From Linum tenue (taxonomy: Eukaryota > Streptophyta > Magnoliopsida > Malpighiales > Linaceae): a stretch of DNA of 64,000 bases. Position 1 is the stretch's first letter. Every line of letters begins with the position of its first letter. Below, piece after piece: positions 26,830 to 38,366 of the stretch. Under the pieces are notes generated by a model that saw nothing but the letters and a program-made list of their open reading frames with translations, had not been told where the DNA came from and ran no database searches. The translations under genes were made by a program, and so were the position numbers. Location: NCBI GenBank assembly GCA_946122785.1, contig CAMGYJ010000007.1, positions 1,566,909-1,630,908 on the forward strand, written 5' to 3'.

Positions 26830-29178
26830 AGAAAACTGAAAAGCTCACTGGAAAATTTAACATTTGATTAATTAAAATCAAATCGTGAATTAATTAATGT
26901 CATCTCTCATGACAGCGAGAGATGGAGGAGGGAGAGAAATTTTTTCTTTTTTTTTTTTAATTAGGGATCCGAAACAACTTAACTGCGTTTTCAGAAATTA
27001 ATTAAAAAAAGACTTAACTGAAGCATATGAAAACTTAACTGCAACTTCAGAAAAGATAACTCCGGCGAAGAAGCGCGGTTATAACTGCAATGTTAATCTT
27101 GGCTGCGTGGATGCACCACTTAATATTAGCCGTAGATCTATGTGGAGCAATACTAGTCGTGGATTAGAGTATTTCGTATTCTCTTGAATTTATTGATGCA
27201 AAGTAGTTAGAGTAAGAATTATAAATACTGTTTTTTTTTTTTGTCTCGTCTTAACCGTTATCATCAATTTCCTTAGAGAAAGATTAGATTAGTTATGTGA
27301 TGCTCAAGGCAATGAAATTATTCAAACTCTATTTCACCCTATCGATAAGGAAGAGTGAATTCATCAAATTTGGTGAAATTAATCCAATCAAGATTTCCAA
27401 ATGATCAACCTGAGATAAAGTGGATTTGGTTTGCATCGAATTCATTAATTAGAATCTGAATCAAAGAGAAATAGTTATTAGGTTCAAGTCGATCTAGACC
27501 GAAATTCGCTAAATTTGGCATGTTTGAACAAAAAGGTAATTCGGTAGGTTATATTTATACTTGACCAACCCAGACCCTTCAGCCCTCTTGCCCAACAAGT
27601 TGGTTGGTTAGGTCCACGACGACCAAACTATATCAAACCCAATTCTCTCTTCATACAAGAAAATACTTCTTCAGGGCATTATGAAATCGAACTGGATCTA
27701 TAACTAAACCGATACAATCATCAAACTAGCTATAATAACGGCCGACTTCATCTGCCTGGACAGTTAATGATGGACCAAACCGTTTTCTATAGGCTTGAGT
27801 CCAGCTCTACAATTAGTGCTCAATGCCTCTTGCTTGGCCCTTCTTGGTTCAATAACCAGCAGTTTGCAAGTCAAGCATATATGTACTGTGACTGCAACTC
27901 AAAGCGCCAGCGGCGGCATTCAATTCTCTGGAATTCTCGTCCGGGCCGTGCGGTGCGTTTGAGTGGCCGAGTCTAGAAGTTTCATCACGAGTGTTGAATC
28001 ACACATTCATGAACGACGGGTTTTGGAGGAAAAGGGGCAAAAGTAAAGGAAAGGGTAGCAAATTAGCAATGGTTTCTCGTCAAACCAAGGAAGATAGTGA
28101 AAAGTAGCAACCCTATTCATTTCATATATATATATATGTTTGAATGTCATATCATATTCCAACTTATTGCAAATGGTTGGTATCCTTCTCATTATTTGTA
28201 CGAATTTGGGTGATTTTTTTCTCGATAGTAAATAGTCCTGTTTGTGGAGCCATGTACCTAATTACTAAATAGTCCTGTTTAGTGACCCTACTTATGTGAC
28301 TTGTTTAACGTGGGGCTAACTATTTATGGATTGGATTCAAACGATTATCACATAAGGAATCTAGGTCCTTTATACTTTTGAACATGTCCCTTCTTCCTTT
28401 TTATGTTTTCATCGTTTAGTAGTGTGTGTTTTCCTTTCTTTTGCATTTTTTCCATCTTAATTTTACATCAATATTCGAAGAACAAGTCCCTTCTTCCTTT
28501 TTATGTTTTCATCGTTTAGTAGTGTGTGTTTTCCTTTCTTTTGCATTTTTTCCATCTTAATTTTACATCAATATACGAAGAACAATTTTAGATTATATAA
28601 AAACTTTATATATGATTGTTCGGTAATGGTATGAGTGGGGTTTCCTCAAATCGCATACTGATTGATTGTGGCATAACATATTACATTCCTACACAATTCC
28701 AATTAGAAAGATGGTTATAATTTTAAAACCTTAAATCAGAATGATACATATAAAAACCGGCTCCACTCAAACCGGTTTTGCCACCCCTAAACCTAACCTG
28801 CCGCGTTTCACTTTCCCCTTTTAGTTTTTTTTCCTTCTCGTGATTTCACATGTTCCCATATGGTTTGTCTAATTATTATTGTGCTGGCTTTATCGATTGG
28901 TCCATAATAACAATAACAATAATTTGTTAATTGTACTTGGACTTCTAAGAAAGTGAACCATACCCAATGAAAAGCAGACATCATTTCATTCATTCATTAG
29001 TTTATATTACCATTTGGGGTTAAGGTAGTCGACCAAATCTTCCTAGGGCAGGTGTTTCTAATTCTTCTTCCTCGACGTCATTGTAGTTTATAAAACAAAA
29101 GGGACGATCACCCATATATCCACTCCACAACCTTACCCAATTAAGGCCATAAACTATTATGCAATCCAATTATGCATA
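26830..29178. other. Intergenic, AT-rich, no supported gene
   Basis: I see no coding exon with a recognisable family and no RNA gene. The one clear structure is the 100-bp tandem duplication at 28381-28580. The segment is upstream of UGE and may include distal regulatory DNA. Confidence 0.5.
28381..28580. repeat. Perfectly spaced 100-bp tandem duplication
   Basis: Bases 28381-28480 recur at 28481-28580 with only a couple of mismatches (for example ATATTCG versus ATATACG). Such identity means a recent duplication. Confidence 0.95.
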
Positions 29179-29519
29179 AATGTCTCGTTTGGACGAGTTA
29201 TTTCAGTGGGTTACTTTGATCCAAATAACTCAACTCGTTTGTCAATGAAATATCAATGCAGTAATTTCACTCTAATGGTAATTGGGTTACAATATCACGT
29301 TTGGTTAAATCATTCACATGCGGTATTTGGCTATAACGGAACGGTAACACAAGTCATTTCCAAATAACACCGGAGGTGTAATAATTTATGCAAATCACTC
29401 AGAGTCCAAATAACTCATTGCAGTAAATCGTTGCCAAACAAATTGTTAATAAATTATTTTACCCGAAATAAGTCAGCTAAAAACCTCATTCAAACAATCT
29501 CTAGCCAAACAAGACCATT
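29179..29519. mobile_element. MITE related to the one at 21717
   Basis: Ends AAATGTCTCGTTTGG and CCAAACAAGACCATTT are inverted repeats (about 13 of 15 matching). The interior has the same AAATAACTC-rich theme and similar length (~340 bp) as the 21717-22057 element, so the two probably belong to one family. Related AT-rich sequence continues to about 29660. Confidence 0.6.
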
Positions 29520-29879
29520 TCCATACAATAATTCCCAAATAACTCATTAATTTTACATTCATAAAATAACACATAATCTCATCTCAAAATACCAATATGC
29601 AAAATGACTCATCAAACTACCCAACAATGTGTTTCAATAGTCCAAATCATTTTCTCACCTGAAAGTCAAAAGTGGACAAACAAAAAGACCAACAAACAGT
29701 CAAAACCAAATTAGTAAAGAGATAAAAATCCACCTTCTGCGATCTCATTGGACAGACTTTCCCGACCACATTAAGATAATGGTTAGTAGTATAGCATTTA
29801 TTAATTTGGTCAAACACTTAACCAACAAGGCGAGAGACTAATACTAACACCAGTAGTAAAAATTCCCACCGAACAATAA

Positions 29880-30111
29880 GGCCCTGTTCACTTCCATTTT
29901 CGTTTCCTGTTTTCTGTTTTCATGTTACAAATTTGGGAAACGAAACGAGAAAACATGTTTAGTTTTCATTCTGTTTTCTATTCGTTTCCAACTCCGAAAA
30001 CAGAAAGTGGCAGCTTCCTACTATTTTCGAAAACGAAAAAATGTCGTTTTCACCTGTTTTCAACATCTGTTTTCTCAAAAACAGGAAACAGAAATGAAAG
30101 TAAACAGGGCC
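29880..30111. mobile_element. Tourist-like MITE with TAA target duplication
   Basis: The 232-bp element begins GGCCCTGTTCACTT and ends AAGTAAACAGGGCC, an imperfect inverted repeat. It is flanked on both sides by TAA (29877-29879 and 30112-30114), the target duplication of PIF/Harbinger elements. The inside is rich in GTTTTC/GAAAAC. Confidence 0.88.
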
Positions 30112-30114
30112 TAA

Positions 30115-31695
30115 GTCTATGACACTGTTCGTTGTGGATATATGGTGAGCGGACATTTTTCTCCTGCTCCACCTCCTCACTTTCCACCATCGATCCCAAA
30201 ACCTTATCAGTTCGCCCGTGTCGGCCGCGGTACGTAAATAAGCGGTGGCTCTGTTTATGTCATTTTTTTTTTTTTCTCGTCGACATTCTACACTTTCCTT
30301 CCTTCTACGTGGAGGTGGTAGAAGGACACGGCACTTGGGGTGGGGATTGAAGAGCAGGTCGGAAATTTCTGGTCCTCTCTTTTTTGCGATTTCTCTAGAA
30401 CTTGATTCTCCAATCACGCCCCACCGACCAAGAAGAAGACTCTTGAGGCAACCAGAAACGGGGGGCAAAGGCACGGAAATAAGGAGGACGAAATAAAGCG
30501 GGATTTTCATTGGATTTGATGTACCATGTCATATCTTTGTAGGGTTAATAACATAATAATAATTAGTCTTTCAAATAGTTGGACAAAAGAAGTTGCATAA
30601 GAGAAAAAATGCTAACGGATGAGCCTTATTGACTATTCTAATTTTTAGATTTATACAAAATTTATATGTAATTTTATCTGTATTTCAAAGTTGAGAAGGG
30701 TTAGCTACAACCTCTCTTACCTTCAGCCTAGCTCCACCAGACACCAGATGCATTGCTAATGAAAAACAATCCAATCTCTGGTTATAGGGATGTCATAACA
30801 TGCGTTGAAGTTACGATAAATTAGATTATTTTTACCCTGTTATAATAAGTTTAACGGACCGCATTACGTAAAATGTAATATTTTAATGGTGAAATAAAAT
30901 ACAAACATATTACATAAACATTACGCAATGTCCTTTTTTTCCTGTTTTAGTTTTAAGAAATCGTGTTAAGTAAGACTTTCGTAATGTATTTCCTGTATAG
31001 GTAACTCCATGTTAATACTCATTGCGCAATTCTACAACTGTAATGTAAAATACAGATATGTTTATAAATACTATGTGATGCTAGTAAACTCTTACATAAC
31101 ATGTTACATAAGATTATTTCAGTATAACTCTATGCTAATATTCATTATGTAAAAAATACTATTCATTACGTAAATCTTGTATAAGAGCATCCTACAACGG
31201 TTACATAAAATTAACGCGAATTACATAAGCCGTTATGTAACCTCTGCAAACCCTATTATAGCATATGGAAAGGTTCAAATCATAACAACTTTGAAGTTGC
31301 CATAGGAATTTACCTAGTTAGTTATAAGTTGATATCAGTAATTAATTAGTGTACCAGAAAACTTTAGAGGTCCTGATTCTATCGCAACGGCGATGGGCAG
31401 AACATTTCTCTTTCTCACAATCATGAATGAATATCATCGGATCTATGTCTGTCTAACTGTATTATTCTATCAAAATACAGGCACTAAAAGGGCAGCTAGC
31501 TTTATGGAAAATTGGTTCTGTATGAATCTAATAAGAGGCCGAAGAACAAGACAGCGAGGAAGTCCAAGTAATTTAAACCGCAGGCAGTTAAGCATATAAT
31601 CATGGAACCCACGAAGATGCGCCACCCAAAAAGATTCAAGCGAATGTGCGCCTCACACAATCACTCACTCACTAGCCAGCTCAGGACACCCACAC

Positions 31696-31696
<1 letters not shown>
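30115..31696. other. Intergenic; TTACGTAA/TTACATAA-rich block
   Basis: No supported gene. Between about 30860 and 31240 near-palindromic TTACGTAA, TTACATAA and TTACGCAA words recur about a dozen times. An open frame at 30120-30510 on the minus strand has no family features. Confidence 0.45.
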
Positions 31697-31731
<35 letters not shown>

Positions 31732-31739
31732 AAATTACG
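31697..31739 (+). repeat. A43 homopolymer
   Basis: A run of 43 adenines. It is followed within ~30 bp by a short tRNA-like segment with a GGTTCAAATCCC B-box (31785-31796) and a second A10 run, so it may be the poly(A) tail of a retroposed SINE. I cannot define a 5' end. Confidence 0.8.
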
Positions 31740-31858
31740 TGAACTGGAAGGTACCTCAGTTCTTTGTCTTTACAGCAAAGAACAGGTTCAAATCCCATCA
31801 GGCCTCTCCTCCCTCGACTAAAAAAAAAAACCCAATGTCCAACTGTACGCTTTTAACC

Positions 31859-32232
31859 AAGGTTATCAAACTGGTTTATGCCAGTGTGCCGGTTTAGCAT
31901 GTGGAATGGTTCGACCGGTGGCACATATCGGTTTGTGCCGGTTCACGCCGGTCAATATTACAAATAAAATTATAAATACTCATATTTAAACATGACATTT
32001 AACGTCAATACCTAAACATTTATACTTGAATTCAACAAATAACATAAATATTTAACTTTTATACTCATAAAATAAATAATAAAATAATTTTTATCAATTA
32101 AATTGACTAAAATAAGGTCATTTTACTTAGAGATTCGTATATCGATCATACCGGTGATATCACGCCGGTTTTATGACCGATATTGGTTGAACCAGGTACA
32201 ACCGGTGGCACGCCGGCCGGCGTGACAACCAT
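31859..32232. mobile_element. Mutator-like miniature element
   Basis: A 374-bp segment with imperfect inverted ends (AAGGTTATCA and TGACAACCAT), flanked by a 9-of-10-bp direct repeat GCTTTTAACC (31849-31858) / GCTTTTAACT (32233-32242). A 9-11-bp duplication is typical of Mutator-like elements. Both arms are rich in CCGGT words; the centre is AT-rich and noncoding. Confidence 0.65.
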
Positions 32233-33062
32233 GCTTTTAACTCTTTTCTTTTGGGGCTCTCCAGTCTAATTCCAATCTGTACTTTAATTGAGTGCTGATT
32301 CGGTTTCGGTTTTAACCGAAACGGTTTTATAGGGTTATTGGTTTCCCTTGCGGGTATAAAATCAATAAACCCTTAACAGTTTCGGTTTAAAAATCAAAAA
32401 ATCGTTATAAATCAATCCATTTAACGCAATCAAATGTTCATTTTTTGGTTTTCCTGTGTATTCTGACCGAAATCGGTTCCGTTAAGGACTAATTGATTTT
32501 CAGCAACAGAAAATCGATAAGCTCCTAATGGTGTCGATTTTGGACAAAGGGTTTCTAATCGTTTTCGGTCAACCGAACCGCCACAGCCCATTTTTAATGC
32601 CAATAGACTCGTGACAAGGAGAAAGAAAAGCGAAGGACAGATCCTGTGATGTGAAGTGGATGAAACTACAGTGACGGGCCTTTCTTAAGCTGTACACAAA
32701 GCTTCCATTTCATGCCCCCAGCTGGTGCAGAATGTATCTGCCTTTTCTTCTCTCTGCGTCACTCACTCGAAACAAGAAACTGATATTTCATATTATTGCT
32801 TGGATTTCATATCATATTATATGATAGTACCAGCTTTACTCCACAGCTGGTTAATCTACCAAAAAAATAAATGAATATATAATATGAAATCCAAGCAATA
32901 AGATCAAGGGGTTGATTTCAGGAATTGCCCCAATGATTCTTAGAATACATTGCCTCCTACAATTCATCTTCTTTTTGTCATAATCAGGTACAAAAAACAT
33001 GTATTTCACCTCAGGTATGTCCACGTTACATGCCTGCATGTATTCTTATAATCTAAAAGGGG
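32233..33062. other. Intergenic; possible CGGTTTCGG-type repeat remnant
   Basis: At 32296-32590 CGGTTTCGGTT words on the left face TCAACCGAACCG words on the right, suggesting an old inverted-repeat element without defined ends. No gene is seen in 32600-33060. Confidence 0.35.
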
Positions 33063-33344
33063 TAGGGGTGGAGGTTCGGTTACCGGTTAACCGGCTGGTT
33101 AAACCAATAACCAGCCGGTTATTCGCTAACCGATAACCGAGATGACCGAAAATCGATCGGTGTTCGGAGGATGGCCGAGATGATTTTGGTCTTGGAAGTG
33201 GCTCGGTTAACCGAAAACCGAGATAACCGAAGTCTAAATCTCTATTTCGGTCGTTTGTCGGTAAGGGGGGCCGGCAGTTCGGTAAACCAATAACCGACCG
33301 TTCGGTTACCGGTTATAACCGAACTAACCGAAACTCCACCCCTA
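33063..33344. mobile_element. hAT-like MITE (TAGGGGTGGAG ends)
   Basis: A 282-bp element with ends TAGGGGTGGAGGTTCGGTT and AACCGAAACTCCACCCCTA. The TAGGGGTG terminus is typical of hAT elements. The 8-bp flanks AAAAGGGG and CAAGGGGG agree at 6 of 8 positions. The inside is built of AACCGG/CGGTTA words. Confidence 0.7.
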
Positions 33345-33489
33345 CAAGGGGGAAACATTATTCCAAAATCTGAGATAGGCGCCACTAAGTTTGAGTATTG
33401 CATTACCTGAACACCATGTTGTGGTTGTGCAACTGCAACAGCAGCCAAACAAGTCGGACACCGAACGACCTTCCCGAAATGTACCTACA

Positions 33490-35168
33490 AATCCTCACAA
33501 GGTTATAAAAATCGTCGCTGACTTGAGAAGCAGCCTCGGAATAGAGCAACTCTCATAAATCGGACGCTGCAAGGCCCCCGTATAAACACTAACCTCTGGT
33601 CTCTACCGCATAAGTCGAGGCTCAGTTCCATCACATTATAAATTGTCAAACAGGAATCGAACCTCGTACCTCTCGCAAGCTTTGTGAGTACTCTACCAAT
33701 TGAGTTACAGTCCCTTGATGCCAATTTTCACATTAAATTTTTGTATTAAATTTAATGGCGTAAGAAGAGGCGACTAACACGACGCCAATGGCAAGTAGGA
33801 GAGAAAGGAGAGCGTTGGTTGGAAGAGAAGCTTCACGGAGCTTCAAGAAGTGAGGAGCGGCAACATGGAGTGAGAACAAAAAACAAGAGGAGCTGCAAGG
33901 AATCGAACCTCATACCTCTCGCGAAGCGGTTGGAAGAGAAGCGTCGCGGAGCTTCGAGAAGTGAGGAGCGACAGCATGGAGTGAGAACAAAAAACAAGTG
34001 GAGCTGCGAGTAATCAAATCGTTCTAAGCGCATTTGATACCTTCAATCGTTCTAAGCGCATCTAAGACCTTCAATGACGCAGCAAGGCCCCGCACTAACG
34101 CCTTGTAAACACTAACCTCTGGTCCAACCATCTTCATCTCTAAACCAAACCGCCATTCTCACTAACAACTAGGTAAGCATAAGCCTAGACTCAGTTCCAT
34201 TACATCATAAATTGCCAAACAAAAACCAAAAAATAAGTGGGCTGCGAGAAATCAAACCCCGTACCTCTCGCAAAGTGATGCGAGCACTCTACCATTTGAG
34301 CTCCAACCCCTTGATGCCATTTTCACATTAAAAAGTTATATTACAATTAATGGTGTTTTAAGAGGCGACTAACCTGGTGCCGATGGCAAGTAAAAGAGAA
34401 AAGAAAGTGTTGGTTGGAGGAGAAGCGTCGCGGATCTTAGAAAAGTGAGGAGCGGCAGCCTAGAGTGAGAACAAAAAAACAAGTGGAGTTGCAAGGAATC
34501 GAGCTCGTACCTCTTGCGAGTTGGTTGGAAGATAAGCGTCGCGGATCTTCGAGAAGTGAAGAGCGCCAACCTAGAGTTAGAACAAAAAACAAGTGGAGCT
34601 ACAAGGAATAGAACCTCGTAACTCTTGCGAAGCAATGTAAGCACTCTACCAATTGAGCTACATCCCATCAATGTCAATTTCACATTAAATTTTTTTATTA
34701 AATTAAATGGCTTTTGAAGAGGCGACTAACCCGGCGCCGATGGCAAGTAGGAGAGAAAGGAGAGCATTGGTTGGAAGAGAAGCGTCGCGGAGTTTCAAGA
34801 AGTGAGGAGCGGCAGCCTGGAGTGAGAACAAAAAAACAAGTAGAGTTGCAGGGAATCGAACCCTGTACCTCTCGCCAATTGGTTGGAAGAGAAGCATCGC
34901 GGAGCTTCGAGAAGTGAAGAGCGGCAGCCTGGAGTGAGAACAAAAAACAAGTTGAGTTGCAAGGAATCAAACACCATACTACTCGCAAAGCGATGTGAGC
35001 ACTCTACCTATTGAGCTACAACCCCTTGATGTCAATCTTTACATAAAAAAGTTTTATTAATTTTAGTGGCGTTTGAAGAGGCGACTAACGCGGCGCCGAT
35101 GGCAAGTAGGGGAGAAAGGAGACTGTCGGTTGGAAGAGAAGCGTTGCAGAGCTTTGAGAAGTGAGGAG
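33490..35168 (-). repeat. Array of tRNA-derived SINE-like units
   Basis: Read on the minus strand, a tRNA-like head recurs (for example 33716-33653, 34310-34245, 34670-34604, 35027-34961). It has TAGCTCAATTGGTAGAG (D-arm and A-box) and AGGTTCGATTCC (T-arm and B-box). The first copy has an anticodon loop with AGC (Ala) and a one-mismatch stem. Each head is followed by a body with TTTTTTGTTCTCACTCC, GCGACGCTTCTCTTCCAACC and CTTGCCATCGGCGCCGG and a TTTAATxAATAAAA tail. Truncated copies near 33898, 34494 and 34852 retain only the T-arm half of the head, spliced to the body. The array is broken at ~35168 by another insertion and resumes at 36660. Confidence 0.75.
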
Positions 35169-36659
35169 TCGTCCCGAATATCACAATAAAAATCCAAATT
35201 AAGGCCCAAGTATAAATCTTAATTGGGTGCAATATAGGACAAGTATGTTAACCCGGGTCGGTACATGTACCCCTACTTCGATTGTTTGAAACATTATCTA
35301 GCGATTGGGTGTTGGTTGAAAACTACGATCTATAATTTAAACGATTGTAAAAGCAATTGGTTTTGACACTAAATGAGAAGGATTCACTCAGGTGTATCTC
35401 CCCCTAACTAGCTACCATGACTCGTCGGATCGAATGAAAACGTTTGGTGGAGGTGGTTGCGAACTGTAGGGAAGTGCAGCAAGTGATGTAATATCACTCT
35501 CTCGGTCTCTATGCCAAGGAATTCGGATTAAGCTACCAAGGTAGCTCTCTTGGCCTAATCGACTAAGGGTTGTCAATTCTTCTCCCTCGAATCGGAACGG
35601 CCAAAACACAACCAACCTAGGTGCTAACATGAATAAGGAGAGTTGCCCTACTTTAACCTAGATAGGAGACATGAATTGTCTAAGAAAATCCAACTTTACA
35701 AGCATCTTATCAAAAAGGGGGTTTTCTCTCTACCTAGGTTAGAATGGCAAATAGATTGATAGGCAAACACACAACACAATCTTCCATGAAAATACCTCCA
35801 AACTCATATTAAAACACACCAACACATAATCAATCATTCCATACAATCATTCACATGGTAGAAGTTAGGGTTCACAAACATCCAAGTGAAAAGGGCCACT
35901 ACTCCATGCTAGGAGAGAGAAAACACAAGGAGAAAGAAGAAAAACCATAATGGAGATGCTTGAATCGTTCCTTGGGCAGTAGAGATCTTCCTTTGGGGAA
36001 GATTTTCCCAAATCCTTGCCTTGGAGTGAAACCCTAGCCTCTTCTCCCTTCTTGCTCGTCAGTTTCTCTCTCTAGAATGTTGAAGAAGAAGAAGACTTTC
36101 TCACTCTAGCCCCCCCCCTCCCTTTTATCCTTCAGTTCAGCCCTCCTTTTATACCCAGGTCGAGCTCGATTCACGGTCCCATTTCACGGTCGTGAACATA
36201 TGGCGGGGACCATGGTCTCGAACAAAAACGCACTGCTTCATTAAGTCTCTTCACGGTCTATGGCTTAAGTTCACGGTCTTAGCGACCGTGAAATGGCTTG
36301 GTTCCATTGAGACGTGAGAGCTGCTCTGGACGCTTGGCGGTTCACGGTCAAAGAGCTCAGTTCACGGTTGAGTGACCGTGAACTGGTTGGACTCTAGAGA
36401 GACCGTGAGCTCCCTTTTCACCGTCTGTCTGACCGTGAACTCTCTGCTCCCGCCGTGATCCTCAGTCAGCTGCATCCATCCTTTGACCCGTTTTTGCTCC
36501 TTTTCGTCCAACTTTCGACTCTGGGGTCGATTTCACCTGCTAGAATCTGAAACGTACTAAAACAAGACACAACCTAGCGTAAAACCAACCTTACGGAGCA
36601 TAAATGCCTCAAACATCCAAGGTAAAAGGAGGATAAAACATGTACAATCAGACCCGAAT
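35169..36659. mobile_element. ~1.5-kb insertion, LTR-like, splitting the SINE array
   Basis: The SINE-like body stops at ...GAAGTGAGGAG (35168) and resumes at CCTGGAGTGA (about 36670). The 1.5 kb between is noncoding. It has a CT-rich block (36110-36130), a cluster of TTCACGGTC/GACCGTGAA motifs (36170-36440) and a tail GGTAAAAGGAGGATAAAACA. The composition resembles a retrotransposon LTR, but I found neither paired ends nor a target duplication, so the class is open. Confidence 0.45.
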
Positions 36660-37030
36660 CAGAGTGGCACCCTGGAGTGAAAACAGAAGACAAGTGGAGT
36701 TGCGAGGAATTGAACCCCGTACCTCTCGCGAATTGGTTGGAAGAGAAGCGTCGCGGAACTTCGAAAAGTAAGGAGCAGCAGCCTAGAGTGAGAAGAAAAA
36801 CTAGTAGTATTGCGAGGAATCAAACCCCGTTACCTATGGTGAACAAAAAACAAGTGGAGCTGCGAGGAATCAAACCCCGTACCTCTCATGAACTATCCGA
36901 GTACTCTACCAATTAACCTACAGCCCCTTGACATTAATCTTGACATTAAATATTTTTATTAATTTAATGACATTTCAACCAACATATGTTGCGCATATAT
37001 CCGAGTACTCTACCAATTGAGCTACAACCA
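36660..37030 (-). repeat. SINE-like array, right part
   Basis: The continuation of the array contains B-box halves at 36704, 36808 and 36865 and D-arm halves at 36895-36930 and 36998-37025. The last two heads end in TAATTGGTAGAGTACTCGGAT-like sequence on the minus strand. Confidence 0.65.
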
Positions 37031-37046
37031 ACTATATGTTGCATAT

Positions 37047-38140
37047 ACTTTGGTTCAAATAGTTACAATGCACGCATTGTCTACAATATATCATTTTTTT
37101 AATTTTTTTTACAAACAATTCATATATTGTTTGCTTGATATGACACAAACTATCACTATTTTTTTTTCTTCCAAGTATGTCCCTACTTTTTTATGTGTTC
37201 TTTTTTTTTATATTAAAAACAAAGAGTAAATGTGACAACTCACCAAAAGGTAATATAAATTATTTCAATACTACAATAGGTATCACAAAACCAAACAATC
37301 AATTTTCTTATATACATATGTATATTATTATACATGCATCGATAAAGTTTTTGCCATGATTCGGAAAAGGCCTTTCAACCACTGAAAATATATGAACTAA
37401 ACTAACAAATCAGTGATAGTTTGGTTGAAAAAGTTACAATGCACGTATGTCTACAATATATTTTTTTAAAAATTTTTCTGCCCGAACAATTCATATATAT
37501 ATTATATTGTTTGCTTAATAACACAAATTATCACTAATTTTTATGAATTTTTTTTCCTTCCAACTATGTCTCTACGTTTTTATGTATTTTTTTATATTAA
37601 AAACAAAGTGATATTCTACCCAAAAAACTAAGGGGTCGTTTGGAAGTTGTGATTCTTCAAATTGATGTATTAGGTCAATTAGTGCATTATCATTTGATGT
37701 ATTGATTCAATGCATGTATTAGGAAAATATTTTGTTTGGAAGAGCAATGATGAAACAAAAAGTAGGGTAGACAATCCCTCATTAACAATCTCACCTTTTA
37801 GTAGAGATTTATAATCATTCATTTTGAGTGATTGTAGGTGGGCCCAACAAAAAGGTAATGCATGCATTCTAACTCAAAGTGAACCAAAAAAACGACTTAA
37901 TCATATCATTACATGTATTTGCTAAATACCTCACTTCAAATCTCAACCTCCAAACGACCCCTAATATAACTTATTCAAATACTAATAGGTAATATAACTT
38001 ATTTAAATAGCTACCATGTATACTACTATATACCAATTTATGCATATATTATTATGCAAATATACATGCATAATATGGATGTATGAATTCGGAAAAGGCC
38101 TTTCAACTGCCGAAAAAATGGACTAAACTGACAAATCTCC
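37047..38140. repeat. Local tandem duplication, second copy split by a MITE
   Basis: Copy A (about 37047-37415) and copy B (about 37416-38140) share in order AGTTACAATGCACG, GTCTACAATATAT, ACAATTCATATAT, TATTGTTTGCTT, TATTAAAAACAAAG, then TAATATAA, and GATTCGGAAAAGGCCTTTCAAC...AACTGACAAATC. Copy B is longer only because a 330-bp MITE sits inside it. No gene. Confidence 0.8.
37632..37961. mobile_element. Tourist-like MITE, TAA target duplication proven by an empty site
   Basis: The element begins GGGGTCGTTTGGAAGTTG and ends CAACCTCCAAACGACCCC, an almost perfect inverted repeat. TAA flanks both sides (37629-37631, 37962-37964). Copy A of the host duplication has the unoccupied site with a single TAA at 37251-37253 (AAAAGG-TAA-TATAAATTATT). 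This is a PIF/Harbinger-derived, noncoding element. Confidence 0.93.
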
Positions 38141-38366
38141 AGCTCGAATGAATAGAGAGGACTGAGAAGAAAAGAGTATGGTTTACAAGCAAATGGAAAA
38201 CAGAACCTGACGACAGAAGTACAAACCAAACAGCTAACAACAGCATTATCATCTACTTCCCGCAGCATTCAAGTCAATAGGGGAGAAAGTCAGAAAACCA
38301 TGTACAAAAGAACTAGAATGGAACACCTCAACGTTGTGATGGGTTCCTTCAATAGCGCTGACTGGC
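38141..38366. other. 3' flank of the UIEF gene
   Basis: Downstream of the stop codon at 38367 on the minus strand, probably the 3'UTR. No other feature is seen. Confidence 0.45.

Noticed and set aside
29959..30510. 183-codon minus-strand open frame
   Set aside because: It spans the boundary of a MITE and has no family features.
31748..31831. tRNA gene or complete SINE near the A43 tract
   Set aside because: A good B-box (GGTTCAAATCCC) is present, but no proper A-box, cloverleaf or target duplication could be drawn.
33242..33480. Possible exon with HFGKVVRCPTCLAAV on the minus strand
   Set aside because: A CPTC pair and a splice-like GT follow, but most of the longer frame runs into the hAT MITE and I could not find partner exons or a family.
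34245..34310. Functional tRNA-Ala gene on the minus strand
   Set aside because: D-arm and T-arm are recognisable, but the anticodon loop has an extra base and the T-stem does not pair, and several sister copies decay in the same way. I treat it as a SINE-like head.
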